A DNA stretch of 64,000 nt. Source: Methanobrevibacter boviskoreani JH1. Its GTDB lineage: Archaea > Methanobacteriota > Methanobacteria > Methanobacteriales > Methanobacteriaceae. Position numbers and translations under genes: made by a program. Positions 46,564-56,136 of this stretch are shown here, one piece after another. The notes under the pieces are model-generated. The model searched no databases. It was given only the letters and a program-made list of their open reading frames with translations, and had not been told where the DNA came from. Every line of letters begins with the position of its first letter. Position 1 is the first letter of the stretch. The stretch covers positions 1 through 64,000 of the forward strand of contig NZ_BAGX02000032.1 of NCBI RefSeq assembly GCF_000320505.1. The letters are read 5' to 3'.

Positions 46564-48312
46564 ATGGAAAAGGTTATAGTTGCAAATATGGTTGATGTTG
46601 AATTTAATGATATGTATCCTGCCGAGATATATATTGAAGATGGATATATTAAAGATGTAATTCCGATTGTTACAAGTGATCCTACAGATGTGGATTTGGA
46701 TTTTGAGGGCATCTTACTTCCGGGATTTATTGACAGTCATATCCACATTGAAAGTTCAATGCTTACACCTGCAAATTTTGCAAAGGCTTGTATACGTCAT
46801 GGTACTACCTCAGTTATAGCTGACGATCATGAAATTGCTAATGTTCTAGGTGTTAAAGGAATCAATTTCATGATTGAAAATGGATACACGGTCCCTTTTG
46901 ACTTTTTCTATGCTGCACCAAGCTGTGTGCCGGCAACCAACTTTGAAACCTCCGGTGCGGTTCTTGATAGTGAAATAGTTAAAATGGTTTTAAGATTTGA
47001 TGATGTGGTATCACTCGGGGAGATGATGAACTTTCCAGGTGTACTTGCAGGTGATGAAGAGGTATTTAAGAAGATTGAATATGCCAAGAAACTAAATAAA
47101 CCAGTGGATGGTCATGCTCCACTTCTTTCAGGTGAAGATTTAAAAACTTATATTGGTGCAGGTATATCTACTGACCATGAATCTTCAAGTTTTGATGAGG
47201 CTATTGAAAAAAAGAAATTAGGTATGAAGGTAATGGTCCGTGAGGGATCATCTGCTAAAAATTTTGACGATATCTTAAATCTAAACGATAGAAAAATCTT
47301 CTGGGCCAATACCGAAGAGGGTTCTAACCTATCCCATTCTGACTTCAATATCCTTATTAAAAATCCGATATTCGATTTCCTTGTATCTGATGATAAAAAT
47401 CCCGTTGATTTGGAGAAGGGTCACTTAAACTTACTTGTAAAAAGACTTATTGATTTGGATGTCTTCCCAATTGAGGCTATTAAGATGGTTACAATAAATC
47501 CTGCAAAACATTATAATCTGGATGTGGGATCAATTTCAATTGGAAAAAGAGCAAACTTTGTTTTGATTGATAATTTTAAGAATTTCAATGTTTTAAAAAC
47601 ATTTGTTGGCGGTGAATGTGTATATGATAATGGGCATGTTTTATTTAATGCACCTCCAGCTCAACTTGAAAACACCTTTAGATTATCAGAAAAATCACCA
47701 GAGGATTTTGATGTAAAAGTTGAACTTAAGGAAGGTACTGTCAAAGCACGTGTAATTAAGGTTTTAGACGGTTCTTTAATTACAGATCAAACAATTAAAG
47801 AATTGGATGTAATGGATCATATTGTTCAGGAAAATGTAGATAGGGATATTTTAAAGATAGCCGTTGCAAATAGATATGGACAGGATACTGTTGCAAATGG
47901 ATTTGTTAAGGGATTCAATATTAAGGATGGTGCATTTGCCTCTTCCGTAGCTCATGATTCTCATAATATAGTTGTGGTTGGAACCAATACTAGAGACATG
48001 GCTAAGGCAGTTAATATTATTAGAGAAAACCAGGGAGGACTTGCTGTAGTCGCTCAGAAAAAAGATATTAAAGAAATCTTGGAATTACCTTTAGCAGGTT
48101 TAATGTGTAATGATAATGTTGAAACTGTATCATTAAAGTTGCAGAATCTTCAAAATATATTAAAGGTTCTTGGTTGTGAACTTAAAGCGCCATTTATGAC
48201 GATGTCCTTTTTAGCACTTCTAGTACTTCCTTCACTTAAATTATCAGACAAAGGTTTATTTGATTCTAATAATTTTGAATTTGTAGATTTGATAGTTGAT
48301 GAGGATAATTAA
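46564..48312 (+). CDS. ade: Adenine deaminase
   Basis: 582 residues. It belongs to the amidohydrolase family: metal-binding GFIDSHIHIESSMLTP (~60), then HGTTSVIADDHEIANVLG (~85), DGHAPLLSG (~180) and STDHESS (~205). The C-terminal adenine-deaminase-specific domain has ASSVAHDSHNIVVVGTN and a closing MTMSFLALLVLPSLKLSDKG. It makes hypoxanthine and ammonia from adenine in purine salvage. The start at 46564 (MEKVIVAN) follows AAGTGATTTTT; two codons upstream there is an in-frame ATT-TTT but the first ATG is used here. Confidence 0.95.
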   Translation: MEKVIVANMVDVEFNDMYPAEIYIEDGYIKDVIPIVTSDPTDVDLDFEGILLPGFIDSHIHIESSMLTPANFAKACIRHGTTSVIADDHEIANVLGVKGINFMIENGYTVPFDFFYAAPSCVPATNFETSGAVLDSEIVKMVLRFDDVVSLGEMMNFPGVLAGDEEVFKKIEYAKKLNKPVDGHAPLLSGEDLKTYIGAGISTDHESSSFDEAIEKKKLGMKVMVREGSSAKNFDDILNLNDRKIFWANTEEGSNLSHSDFNILIKNPIFDFLVSDDKNPVDLEKGHLNLLVKRLIDLDVFPIEAIKMVTINPAKHYNLDVGSISIGKRANFVLIDNFKNFNVLKTFVGGECVYDNGHVLFNAPPAQLENTFRLSEKSPEDFDVKVELKEGTVKARVIKVLDGSLITDQTIKELDVMDHIVQENVDRDILKIAVANRYGQDTVANGFVKGFNIKDGAFASSVAHDSHNIVVVGTNTRDMAKAVNIIRENQGGLAVVAQKKDIKEILELPLAGLMCNDNVETVSLKLQNLQNILKVLGCELKAPFMTMSFLALLVLPSLKLSDKGLFDSNNFEFVDLIVDEDN

Positions 48313-48482
48313 TCTTTAATTATTACTCTTTACTTTTTTTTTATCTTTTATCTATTAAAATTTTATTTGTATTGAAATAATCTCTTTTCTAAATTTATAA
48401 TTTGATAGTTTAAAACTTATTTTTATAGACTAATGATTAACTAATTGGATTAAAAACAGTTTTTATTAAGCAAATTTATAGA

Positions 48483-48585
48483 TTTTTTTTAATTAGTTTT
48501 ATATGATTGGTGGTAGAATTAGTTATTTATTTATTAATTTTTGTTTTTTTTAATTAGTTTTATATGATTTGAGGTAGAATTAGTT
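48483..48585. repeat. 61-bp tandem duplication
   Basis: A 42-bp segment (T8 then AATTAGTTTTATATGATT, then AGGTAGAATTAGTT-like) occurs at 48483-48524 and 48544-48585. The copies differ at about two bases. It lies between the ends of ade and the ABC operon and has no coding content. Confidence 0.7.
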
Positions 48586-48645
48586 TTTACTAATTAAAAT
48601 CAAAATTTTTGATTCTATTATTTTAAAAAGAGAGGTATAATAGAA

Positions 48646-49257
48646 TTATATATTGTTAATATTATCTAAATATACAATTCTATCTGTAATTCTATTAAGT
48701 AAGTTATAATCGTGACTTACCACTAGAACTCCAACCTGTTTTTCTTTTGCTATTTTAAGTAGGCTTTCCCAGATTTGTACTTGTGTTACTGCATCTAACA
48801 TTGTTGTTATTTCATCTGCAATAACAAATTGTGTTTTTGGATTTAATGCCCTAAGTATGCTAAATCTTTGTTGCTCTCCACCAGATAGTTCTGAAGGATA
48901 TCTGTCAAACCAATCTTTTTTAATACCAAATTCATCTAAGATGTCATCTGTCGGATTCCAGGATTCCCTAATAATTTTATTCATTTTCCATTTGGGATTC
49001 ATAACCTTCTCGGGATGTTGGAAAATAAGTTGAACTGGATTAAATCCACTTTCAATTTCATTATTATTAATTGTAATCTTGCCGGAATAATCCTGAATGA
49101 ATCTTGTTAAAATCTTGCAGAATGTTGATTTTCCAGAACCACTATCACCAAATAATCCTACTACCTCACTATTATTCATTTCAAAATCAAGGCCTTTTAA
49201 AATTGGTCTTTTTTCAATATATCCGAATGAGATATTTTCGGCTTTAAGGATATTCAT
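48646..49257 (-). CDS. Nickel/peptide ABC transporter ATPase (second)
   Basis: 203 residues. Walker A GDSGSGKS lies near 37-44, the Q-loop in QLIFQHPEKVMNPKW, the signature LSGGEQQRF near 125 and Walker B FVIADEITTMLD near 145, with the switch His in VVSHDYNLLNR. It is the OppF/NikE-type partner of the upstream ATPase, but is short because it lacks the usual C-terminal oligopeptide-transporter extension. It begins 1 bp after the stop of the previous gene, so it is translationally coupled. It is the last gene of the operon. Confidence 0.92.
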   Translation of the reverse strand: MNILKAENISFGYIEKRPILKGLDFEMNNSEVVGLFGDSGSGKSTFCKILTRFIQDYSGKITINNNEIESGFNPVQLIFQHPEKVMNPKWKMNKIIRESWNPTDDILDEFGIKKDWFDRYPSELSGGEQQRFSILRALNPKTQFVIADEITTMLDAVTQVQIWESLLKIAKEKQVGVLVVSHDYNLLNRITDRIVYLDNINNI

Positions 49258-49258
49258 T

Positions 49259-50209
49259 TTATTCCTCTCCTGTTAGTGGATGATTACATCTTATCATATT
49301 ACCATTAAGTTCCCTTAATTTTGGAACTTCATTTACACATTCCTCAGTTTTCAAACTGCAATTTTCCTGATATGGGCATCCTTTCGGAATATGCATATAT
49401 GATGGCTGATGTCCTTTGGTTAGTTTGAAATTGGTTTCAGGTAAAGCGTCAAATAATGCTTTGGTATAGGGATGCATAAGGTTTTCACCATTGTTTTTGA
49501 AGTTCTCTGTTCTGGTTATCTCAATTACATATCCGAGATAAATGATAGCTATTCTATCACTAGTTTTTATTGCAGTATTAATGTCATGTGTAATTAGTAG
49601 AATACCTGTTCCCTTGTCCTTTAAGTCAATCAAGTTATTAATGGTTTCATTGACAGATTTTTCATCAAGACCTGGTGTTGGTTCATCTGCAATTATGGTG
49701 TCTGGATTGTTAAGTAATGCAGTGGATATGAGAACTTTTCTTGCCATTCCTCCTGAAAGTTGGAATGGATACATCTCGTCTACTTCTGGTTTTAAGCCAT
49801 AATTTTCAAAGATTTTTCTCTGTTTTTCATAAATGGCCTTTTTCTTACTTTCATCTTCAATATTTCCAACTGCTTGGTCTTTAACTCTCATCAAAGGATT
49901 TAGATAGTTAACTGATTGTGGAATTAGACATAGGCTCTTTCCTCTAACTGTCTCCTGTAATTGGGGCGTTAAGCTTTCACCTTTATATTTCATCTCTCCT
50001 TTAACATTGGCATTAGGAGGCAATATTCCAAGGATTGCATGTGCAAGTAAACTTTTTCCAGAACCGCTGGCTCCAAGAACAGCTAAAATCTCATTTTCAT
50101 AAATATCTAAACTTAAGTCAGATAAAACCTTTAGTTTTCTCTGTTCTAAACCTTTAAAATATTGGTTAAATGATATTGAAAGATGTCTTACTTCTAATAA
50201 TTTTTCCAT
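49259..50209 (-). CDS. Nickel/peptide ABC transporter ATPase (first)
   Basis: 316 residues from the ATG after AAGGAGATTGAAT. Walker A GASGSGKS is near 51, the signature LSGGMARKV near 160 and Walker B TIIADEPTPGLD near 180. The C-terminal OppD/NikD extension is present, with a Cys cluster (CPYQENCSLKTEECV) that can bind a metal or Fe-S cluster in related transporters. It pairs with the 203-residue ATPase downstream to drive the importer. The gene lies 11 bp after the second permease gene. Confidence 0.92.
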   Translation of the reverse strand: MEKLLEVRHLSISFNQYFKGLEQRKLKVLSDLSLDIYENEILAVLGASGSGKSLLAHAILGILPPNANVKGEMKYKGESLTPQLQETVRGKSLCLIPQSVNYLNPLMRVKDQAVGNIEDESKKKAIYEKQRKIFENYGLKPEVDEMYPFQLSGGMARKVLISTALLNNPDTIIADEPTPGLDEKSVNETINNLIDLKDKGTGILLITHDINTAIKTSDRIAIIYLGYVIEITRTENFKNNGENLMHPYTKALFDALPETNFKLTKGHQPSYMHIPKGCPYQENCSLKTEECVNEVPKLRELNGNMIRCNHPLTGEE

Positions 50210-50220
50210 ATTCAATCTCC

Positions 50221-51087
50221 TTATGTCTGTGCACTTTGGGGATTTAATAATTTGTTCACATTCTCACCAATAAGATCAAATAATAATACTAATATTAATA
50301 ATGATAATCCTGGATAGAATGCTAACCACCAAGCTCCTGTACTTAAATAGTTCATTGATTCTGCAAGGATAATACCAATTGCAGGTTGGTGTGGTGGTAG
50401 TCCAAATCCTAAAAATGAAATACTTGCCTCATGCATAATAGCATGTGGGAACATCAATATTACTCCAACAATAATCTGGGATATTATTAGAGGGAAAATA
50501 TGTTCTTTAGCAATCCATAATTTGGATTTTCCAAATTCCTCAGACAATTTAATATAATCCATTGTTTTTATCTGTTTAATTTCTGCCCTTAATACTCTTG
50601 CAAGTGGGGTCCAATGAGTTAGACCTACACCCATGATTACACCGTAGTAACCTCCTCCACAACTAATTGAAATTAGTATGATTAGTAAAATATGTGGAAT
50701 TGAACCGAATAAATCAATTACTGCAGCTACAAACTCATCTGCAACTTTATTGACACTGGATAAAATGCCTAATATAATTGCTACAACAGTACTTATTAAT
50801 GCAGCAAAAGCTCCTACTCCAATACTTAGACCTAATCCAAGTAATGTACGTGTAAACATATCTCTGCCCATCCAATCTGTTCCGAATATATGTTCGAAAG
50901 ATGGTGCTTGGTTAATATTTGCAAAATCTGTTGTTAAACTATTGGGGTCAATTAGGAAATTGCTTAAAAATACACTAATTAGAATTAATGAAGCAATGAT
51001 TATTATTACAAGGGTTTTAGTTCTGAGGTTTGCATGATAAAGTACCCATGGTCCATTTTGATTTTTATTCCTTCTCAATGTAATCAT
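50221..51087 (-). CDS. Nickel/peptide ABC transporter permease C
   Basis: 288 residues from the ATG at 51087; this start overlaps the upstream permease gene by 23 bp. A cytoplasmic N-terminus and one helix lead to an extracytoplasmic segment (HIFGTDWMGRDMFTRTLLG), and then the BPD transmembrane domain with EAA loop SEEFGKSKLWIAKEHIFP. The HEASISFLGFGLPPHQPAIG segment is the DppC/NikC hallmark. With permease B it forms the membrane channel of the importer. Confidence 0.92.
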   Translation of the reverse strand: MITLRRNKNQNGPWVLYHANLRTKTLVIIIIASLILISVFLSNFLIDPNSLTTDFANINQAPSFEHIFGTDWMGRDMFTRTLLGLGLSIGVGAFAALISTVVAIILGILSSVNKVADEFVAAVIDLFGSIPHILLIILISISCGGGYYGVIMGVGLTHWTPLARVLRAEIKQIKTMDYIKLSEEFGKSKLWIAKEHIFPLIISQIIVGVILMFPHAIMHEASISFLGFGLPPHQPAIGIILAESMNYLSTGAWWLAFYPGLSLLILVLLFDLIGENVNKLLNPQSAQT

Positions 51088-52057
51088 TCTCCTTAATTCT
51101 TGGATCAACAAAGTAATATAATATGTCTGCAATTAAGTTACCTACAAATACAAATATTGCACTAATTAAAACTATACCTAATAGTAATGGTACATCACTT
51201 TGAAGTCCTGCCGCTACTGCAGTCTGTCCGATTCCAGGATAGGAAAATACTTGCTCTACAAGAACTGCTCCACCAAACAGTTCACTAAATGATAAGAATT
51301 GTAATGTTAATGCAGGAAGTAAGATATTTCTTAATGCCTGTCTTTCAATAAGTTTCCATCCGGATTCTCCTCTTGCTTTTGCAAAAAGAATATAGTCTGA
51401 TGAAAGAACATTCACCAATTCATTTCTTGTGTATAGTGCTATGGATGCAACTCCAACAAGACTTAATGTTAATGTTGGTAATATTAAACTTGATATCCAA
51501 TCCCAAATACTCACATCATTACTTAAGGTTCCTATTGGTGTTCCAAGTCCAATTGGGAACCATCCTAATTCTACACCAAATATGATTAAAATCACTAAAC
51601 CTATCCAAAATGATGGTGCAGACTGTAAAATGTAACAATATACTTTAATGATTTTATCTATCCATGTATCCTTGTTTTTACCTGCAATTACTCCAAGTAG
51701 GAATCCGAATATACCGCTAATAAGCCATGATAAAAACATTAATACAATAGATGCCTGGAATTTCTCAAGGATTACATCAATAACAGGTATACGATAAATT
51801 AAAGAAGTTCCTAAATTTCCCTGCAATAAGTTTATTAACCAATTCCAAACTTTAACATACATTGGCTGTCCTACGCCCCAATAACTTTCTAATGCGGCTC
51901 TTTGAGTGCTACTAACTGGAACATTTTGTAAATATGCATTAACGGGGTCTATAGGAGATAAATCTAATAATATAAAACTAAATATTGCTACTGCAATCAT
52001 CAATACAATAAAATGGATGGTTTTATTTCGAATAAATTTTATAGTTCGTTTATTCAA
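51065..52057 (-). CDS. Nickel/peptide ABC transporter permease B
   Basis: 330 residues. The N-terminal helix is followed by the typical LDLSPIDPVNAYL segment and ESYWGVGQPMYVKVWNWLINLLQGNLGTS. Five more helices and the EAA loop LFAKARGESGWKLIERQALRNILLPALT follow. This is the DppB/NikB type. It sits between the binding protein and permease C, 109 bp after the former, in the usual A-B-C-D-E gene order. Confidence 0.93.
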   Translation of the reverse strand: MNKRTIKFIRNKTIHFIVLMIAVAIFSFILLDLSPIDPVNAYLQNVPVSSTQRAALESYWGVGQPMYVKVWNWLINLLQGNLGTSLIYRIPVIDVILEKFQASIVLMFLSWLISGIFGFLLGVIAGKNKDTWIDKIIKVYCYILQSAPSFWIGLVILIIFGVELGWFPIGLGTPIGTLSNDVSIWDWISSLILPTLTLSLVGVASIALYTRNELVNVLSSDYILFAKARGESGWKLIERQALRNILLPALTLQFLSFSELFGGAVLVEQVFSYPGIGQTAVAAGLQSDVPLLLGIVLISAIFVFVGNLIADILYYFVDPRIKENDYIEKE

Positions 52058-52166
52058 TATTTATCCTCCTAATTATGAAAAAATTTATAAAATTTTAAAA
52101 AAAAAGAAGAAATAATTAAATTTTTAATTTAACTATCAATTATTGAAGTTAATTAAATTAATTTAA

Positions 52167-53780
52167 TTATTTACGTTTCCAATCAACAATATTCGCCATA
52201 TAATCTTGACCCATAGTAGGTGCTGTACCCATATCTACAGTATTTTTAACAAAATAACAATAATCATAGTCTGCTACCCATAACCATGGAGCATCTGCAT
52301 TTGGAGCAAATCCACTATTATTATTAATGTAGGCAGCTTTTGACCAGTAACTGTTTGCTTGATCAGGGTTTTGACTTAATGCATCCTCTAAGTATTTATC
52401 TACCTCTGAATTGTTATAAGCACCAGGGTTCATATAATCATCTTCACTAAAGTTTGTTTTACTATGGAATTGTTGATATTCTGTTTTATATGGGTTGTCG
52501 GATGATTGTTGCATTACTGAACCTTGGCTGTACATATTTTTATATATTGTATCCCAATCAGCACCAGTTAATTCAATGTTGATTCCTAAATCTTTTGCCT
52601 GTTCTGCAATAACAGTTGCTAAAGCTTGTCTTGATTGATCCTTAGATGAGTAGTAAACTTTGAAACTTGCATTTACTCCGTTTTTCTCTCTAATGCCATC
52701 CCCATTACTATCTTTCCATCCAGCATCTTCAAGAATCTTTTTAGCTTCTTCTGGATTATTGTCCTGTATCTTTCCAATAGGGTTTCCATATTTCTGTGAA
52801 TCTACACCAGTATATTCTACTTTTGCATGACCTTTGTATACTGATTTAACAATTTCTTCACGGTTAATGCCTACATTTAATGCTTTTCTAATTGCAGGAT
52901 CTCCAGTTACATTATTACCTACCTGATTACCTCCTTCGGTTTTTAAACCAGTGTCATTGAGGTATGGTAATGCAATACCTTGTGCTCTAGGACTGGAATA
53001 ATCTACAAGATTGTATCCGTCTACACTTTGATTCAAGCTTGAGAATGGTGCCTGTACGACATCAGCTTTTCCAGATTTAACAAGTTCAAATGCCGTATTC
53101 TCCTCAGGGAATAGCATGGTCACTTGTGTAAAGTATGGTTTTTTACCATAATAATTGTCGTTTACTACAAATATTGCTTGTTGGCCTTTATCCCATTGTT
53201 TTAATTTATATGGTCCTGAACCAATTGGGTTTGAACCATAGGTTTCATTATTATAACCGTCTGCTTTTACAATACCTACATATCTAAGATCATAGATAAA
53301 AGAAGATTGTGGTTTTTTCAATTTAAATTCTACACTTGTATCATTTAAAGCGGTTGCATGATCTAAATTGGACATATCTAATTGTGAATTACTAGATCTT
53401 GCTTCGTTGAATGTAAATGCCACATCTTTTGCAGTTAGACTAGTATTATCTGAGAATTTCACATTATCTCTAATATTCACTGTCCAAATCAATTCATCAG
53501 AACTTATTTTATAATCGGTTGCTAAATCTCCAGTAAAATTACCGTCTGAACCAGTTTTAAATAAGGTACTTTGTATTAGGGGATTGAAATCTAAATGTCC
53601 ACATCCCCAACCAGTCAATGGGTTGAATCCTGCTTCAGGCTCACCAGCATGTCCAGGTACAGTCACAACAATATGTGTTGCATTATTGTCACTGGAATTA
53701 CCAAGATAAGAAGAAGCAGCGATTATAGCTATTACAATGATTATAATTGCTATTATGCCTATCTTAATTTTTTTATCCAT
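52167..53780 (-). CDS. Substrate-binding protein of nickel/peptide ABC transporter
   Basis: 537 residues of family 5 extracellular solute-binding proteins. The N-terminus (IKIGIIAIIIIVIAIIAASSYLG) is an uncleaved membrane anchor with no lipobox Cys. The mature part opens PGHAGEPEAGFNPLTGWGCGH and has DYKISSDELIWTVNIRDNVKFSDNTSLTAKDV, the family signature. Peptide and nickel binders look alike at this level; nickel is favoured because methanogens need it for F430, [NiFe]-hydrogenase and CODH and because of the TATTAC/GTAATA array upstream. First gene of the five-gene operon; start follows AAAAGGAGGAAAAAA. Confidence 0.9.
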   Translation of the reverse strand: MDKKIKIGIIAIIIIVIAIIAASSYLGNSSDNNATHIVVTVPGHAGEPEAGFNPLTGWGCGHLDFNPLIQSTLFKTGSDGNFTGDLATDYKISSDELIWTVNIRDNVKFSDNTSLTAKDVAFTFNEARSSNSQLDMSNLDHATALNDTSVEFKLKKPQSSFIYDLRYVGIVKADGYNNETYGSNPIGSGPYKLKQWDKGQQAIFVVNDNYYGKKPYFTQVTMLFPEENTAFELVKSGKADVVQAPFSSLNQSVDGYNLVDYSSPRAQGIALPYLNDTGLKTEGGNQVGNNVTGDPAIRKALNVGINREEIVKSVYKGHAKVEYTGVDSQKYGNPIGKIQDNNPEEAKKILEDAGWKDSNGDGIREKNGVNASFKVYYSSKDQSRQALATVIAEQAKDLGINIELTGADWDTIYKNMYSQGSVMQQSSDNPYKTEYQQFHSKTNFSEDDYMNPGAYNNSEVDKYLEDALSQNPDQANSYWSKAAYINNNSGFAPNADAPWLWVADYDYCYFVKNTVDMGTAPTMGQDYMANIVDWKRK

Positions 53781-53815
53781 TTTTTTCCTCCTTTTACGGG
53801 ATATTAAAAATTTAG

Positions 53816-54266
53816 TATTACTCTTATCTTTTGATATATTGTAAAAGTATTACTTTATTTATAATTATTAATATCAATCTTATTTTCTTATTTTTTCTAT
53901 TTAAACATTTTTGATTTATTTTCTATTGATCTTTAAAATTATTACAAAATCTATGAAATATATTTAAAAAGTATTAATTTTCCTTAAAATTTCTGAAAAT
54001 TATTACAAAACCAGATTTTTATATTTAAATCAGTATTACTTTTTTTTAAATAATATATTAAAAATTAGAATTTTTTTTTTTTAAAAATTATTATCTGATG
54101 GATTTTTTATTCAAAGTTATTACTTTTCAACTTTTTTTAATTAAAAAAGTAATACTCCTTTTGATTTTAGATATTATTACTAAAAAGCCCCTTATTAAAA
54201 TAAAAGTAATACAAATGTTAAGTATTTATATTACTTTTTACAGAATAGAAAATAGAAGTTGTAATA
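53816..54266. promoter_or_regulatory. Array of TATTAC/GTAATA elements, putative NikR-type operator
   Basis: Eleven exact half-sites occur. TATTAC is at 53816, 53848, 53940, 54001, 54034, 54118, 54175 and 54229; GTAATA is at 54149, 54206 and 54261. The five leftmost are all TATTAC in direct orientation, and the rest alternate. Intervals of 23-33 bp, or about double or triple that, suggest spacing of near three helical turns. Several are extended to AAAAGTAATA or TATTACTTTT, giving inverted pairs such as 54206-54234 (17-bp spacer). It fills the gap between the importer operon and the GNAT gene and probably controls both. The regulator identity is inferred. Confidence 0.65.
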
Positions 54267-54301
54267 ACTTTTAATCAATTTGTATTATTAGAGGTTTAAG
54301 A

Positions 54302-54820
54302 ATGAATATGGATATTCTTGAATTAAATGATGAATTAATTGAGAAATATAATGTGGAAGATTTTTTATTTAAAATGATAAAAATTTCATATCAAATGAAT
54401 TATGTACCTGAGTATCATTATGATATAATGGATTTGGATAAATATTATATAAATCCCAAAAAAAGTACATTTTTTATTACAATAGATAGAGATACAAATA
54501 GACTAGTTGCAACAGCAGCCATAAGGGGATATGATAAAGATTATCATATAAGAAACAAACATTATACACATGAGAATACCGCCAGTATTTACCGTGTTTT
54601 TGTAGATCCCGAGTATCGTCGTTGTAAAATTGCAACTAAAATGATTGAAAAAATAGAAAACTTCTGCCTAGAAGAAGGGTATAAGGAAATATATTTACAT
54701 ACACAAAAAGATAGTTGTGGAGCTTTACCTTTTTGGCTAAAAAATCAGTATGTAATCACACAAAAAGTCCCTAATGAATTAGGAACCGTTCACATGGAAA
54801 AAACCCTATGCTCAAAATAG
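54302..54820 (+). CDS. GNAT family N-acetyltransferase
   Basis: 172 residues with the GNAT core: STFFITIDRDTNRLVATAAIRGY (beta 2-4), then ASIYRVFVDPEYRRCKIATKMIEKIENFCLEEG holding the acetyl-CoA loop (R-x-x-K-I-A, near residues 117-122), and a terminal GALPFWLKNQYVI strand. It is read away from the importer operon, and the operator array reaches to 36 bp before its start. A metal-responsive or metallophore-related role is possible but only by position. Start: ATG at 54302 after AGAGGTTTAAGA. Confidence 0.82.
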   Translation: MNMDILELNDELIEKYNVEDFLFKMIKISYQMNYVPEYHYDIMDLDKYYINPKKSTFFITIDRDTNRLVATAAIRGYDKDYHIRNKHYTHENTASIYRVFVDPEYRRCKIATKMIEKIENFCLEEGYKEIYLHTQKDSCGALPFWLKNQYVITQKVPNELGTVHMEKTLCSK

Positions 54821-55139
54821 TCCTATAATATATACCTTTGAAATAACATTTTCTCTAAAACCTATACATTTTATGTATTAAATTAAAAAATTTAAAAAAA
54901 TTGTTACCTAATTGAAGATTAAAGTTCATCATAAAAAATCTTAATATTGTATTTTATAACTTTTATTTAATTGGAATTTTATATTCATTCTTCCCTTTTT
55001 TGATTTTCTATAATATAAATAATATTCATTTTCTTACTTCTTTTTTTATTCATTTTTTTTTAGATTTTTAAAGACTTTATTTTTTGTTATAGACTATAAA
55101 TTCTGTCATTTTTTAATTTTTGAGTTTTTTTATAATATG
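54821..55139. other. AT-rich spacer between convergent genes
   Basis: About 320 bp with T-runs that can terminate transcription from both sides. No gene is seen. Confidence 0.4.
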
Positions 55140-55775
55140 CTATAAATCATATCCCATATCTTTTAACTGGTTTTTAAGTATCTCTATAGACTTTTTATCT
55201 TCAGAAGTACCTACCTTTTTTATAACCCTTTCATCTTCACGGAATCTTTCTAGATAATATTCTTTCATATTGTCATTAACTATGTCGATACGTGTGTAGT
55301 TTACAAGGGATTCAATTAACATATAAAATCCGCGATTTGCAATTTTGGGACATTTCTTATTTAGAACAATATCATAAACCTCTGCTTTAATAACTAATGA
55401 CATGGAATCAGAATTAACAGGATCATTCTTTTTACGTGCTTCTTTTAATGTTTTAACCTTACATTTAAGATATGCATCACAGTCCTTCAATATCGGAACT
55501 TGATCATCTGTAAAATACTCCTTTGGAAGATTACCTATGGTGGCTAAAGTGAAAATCACCGGATTGCTTGTAATATTTACAATAAACTCCTTCTGATTTG
55601 AAATATTTTGGGCTGTATGGCTTGTTTTGAATATTCTGCACATAACCTCCTTTTCACTATATGCAATTGTACCTATTGGTGCTGCATTCTTCTTGCCATC
55701 TGGGGATATGGTTGTTATTATCGTTTCATATTGGCTTCCCTTTTCCATTCCAACTCTTTTAATGTTAACAGTCAT
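55140..55775 (-). CDS. DUF447 family flavin-reductase-like protein
   Basis: About 211 residues. It matches the archaeal DUF447/COG2457 family: KGSQYETIITTISPDGKKNAAPIGTIAY, SHTAQNISNQKEFIVNITSNPVIFTLATIG and a C-terminal helical part (NRGFYMLIESLVNYTRIDI). Family members have a split-barrel FMN-binding fold and unknown substrate. ATG at 55775 is preceded by GTGAATAAT, itself readable as an upstream GTG start at 55784. The gene is monocistronic. Confidence 0.85.
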   Translation of the reverse strand: MTVNIKRVGMEKGSQYETIITTISPDGKKNAAPIGTIAYSEKEVMCRIFKTSHTAQNISNQKEFIVNITSNPVIFTLATIGNLPKEYFTDDQVPILKDCDAYLKCKVKTLKEARKKNDPVNSDSMSLVIKAEVYDIVLNKKCPKIANRGFYMLIESLVNYTRIDIVNDNMKEYYLERFREDERVIKKVGTSEDKKSIEILKNQLKDMGYDL

Positions 55776-55784
55776 ATTATTCAC

Positions 55785-56136
55785 AGTATTTTTTTAAATT
55801 TATATTAAATATTTAATTCTTAAAAGTTTTAATCTTTTTTATTTAATCCGGAACTTTAACAATTATTATTTATAATTTAAATAATACATTTTAAAAATAC
55901 TTTGGAAAGTAATTCCCTTTTAAAAAATTTGATATTTAAAGTAATGCTACCTTTAAATTATAGTTTTTATATAGTATAATATTAAGGATATTAACCTTAT
56001 CTTTCAAATTCTTTTAAGGATTGAAGGTGTTTATTTTTTAATGGAGATTATCATTTATTCTTTATATGTTTATTCAATAAGTATATATGATTATTTTAAA
56101 ACTTGAATCGTTTTTATTTTTATAATGAGGCTTTTA
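55785..56136. promoter_or_regulatory. Divergent spacer with candidate promoter of AEC transporter
   Basis: TTTTTATATAGTA near 55965 is the best TATA candidate for the plus-strand gene, giving a leader of about 140 nt. No leader gene or riboswitch fold is recognised in it. The minus-strand promoter of the DUF447 gene lies in TTAAATATTTAATATAAA just left of 55820. Confidence 0.4.

Noticed and set aside
52167-53780. Binding protein as lipoprotein
   Set aside because: No Cys in a lipobox after the N-terminal helix; it looks like an uncleaved membrane anchor.
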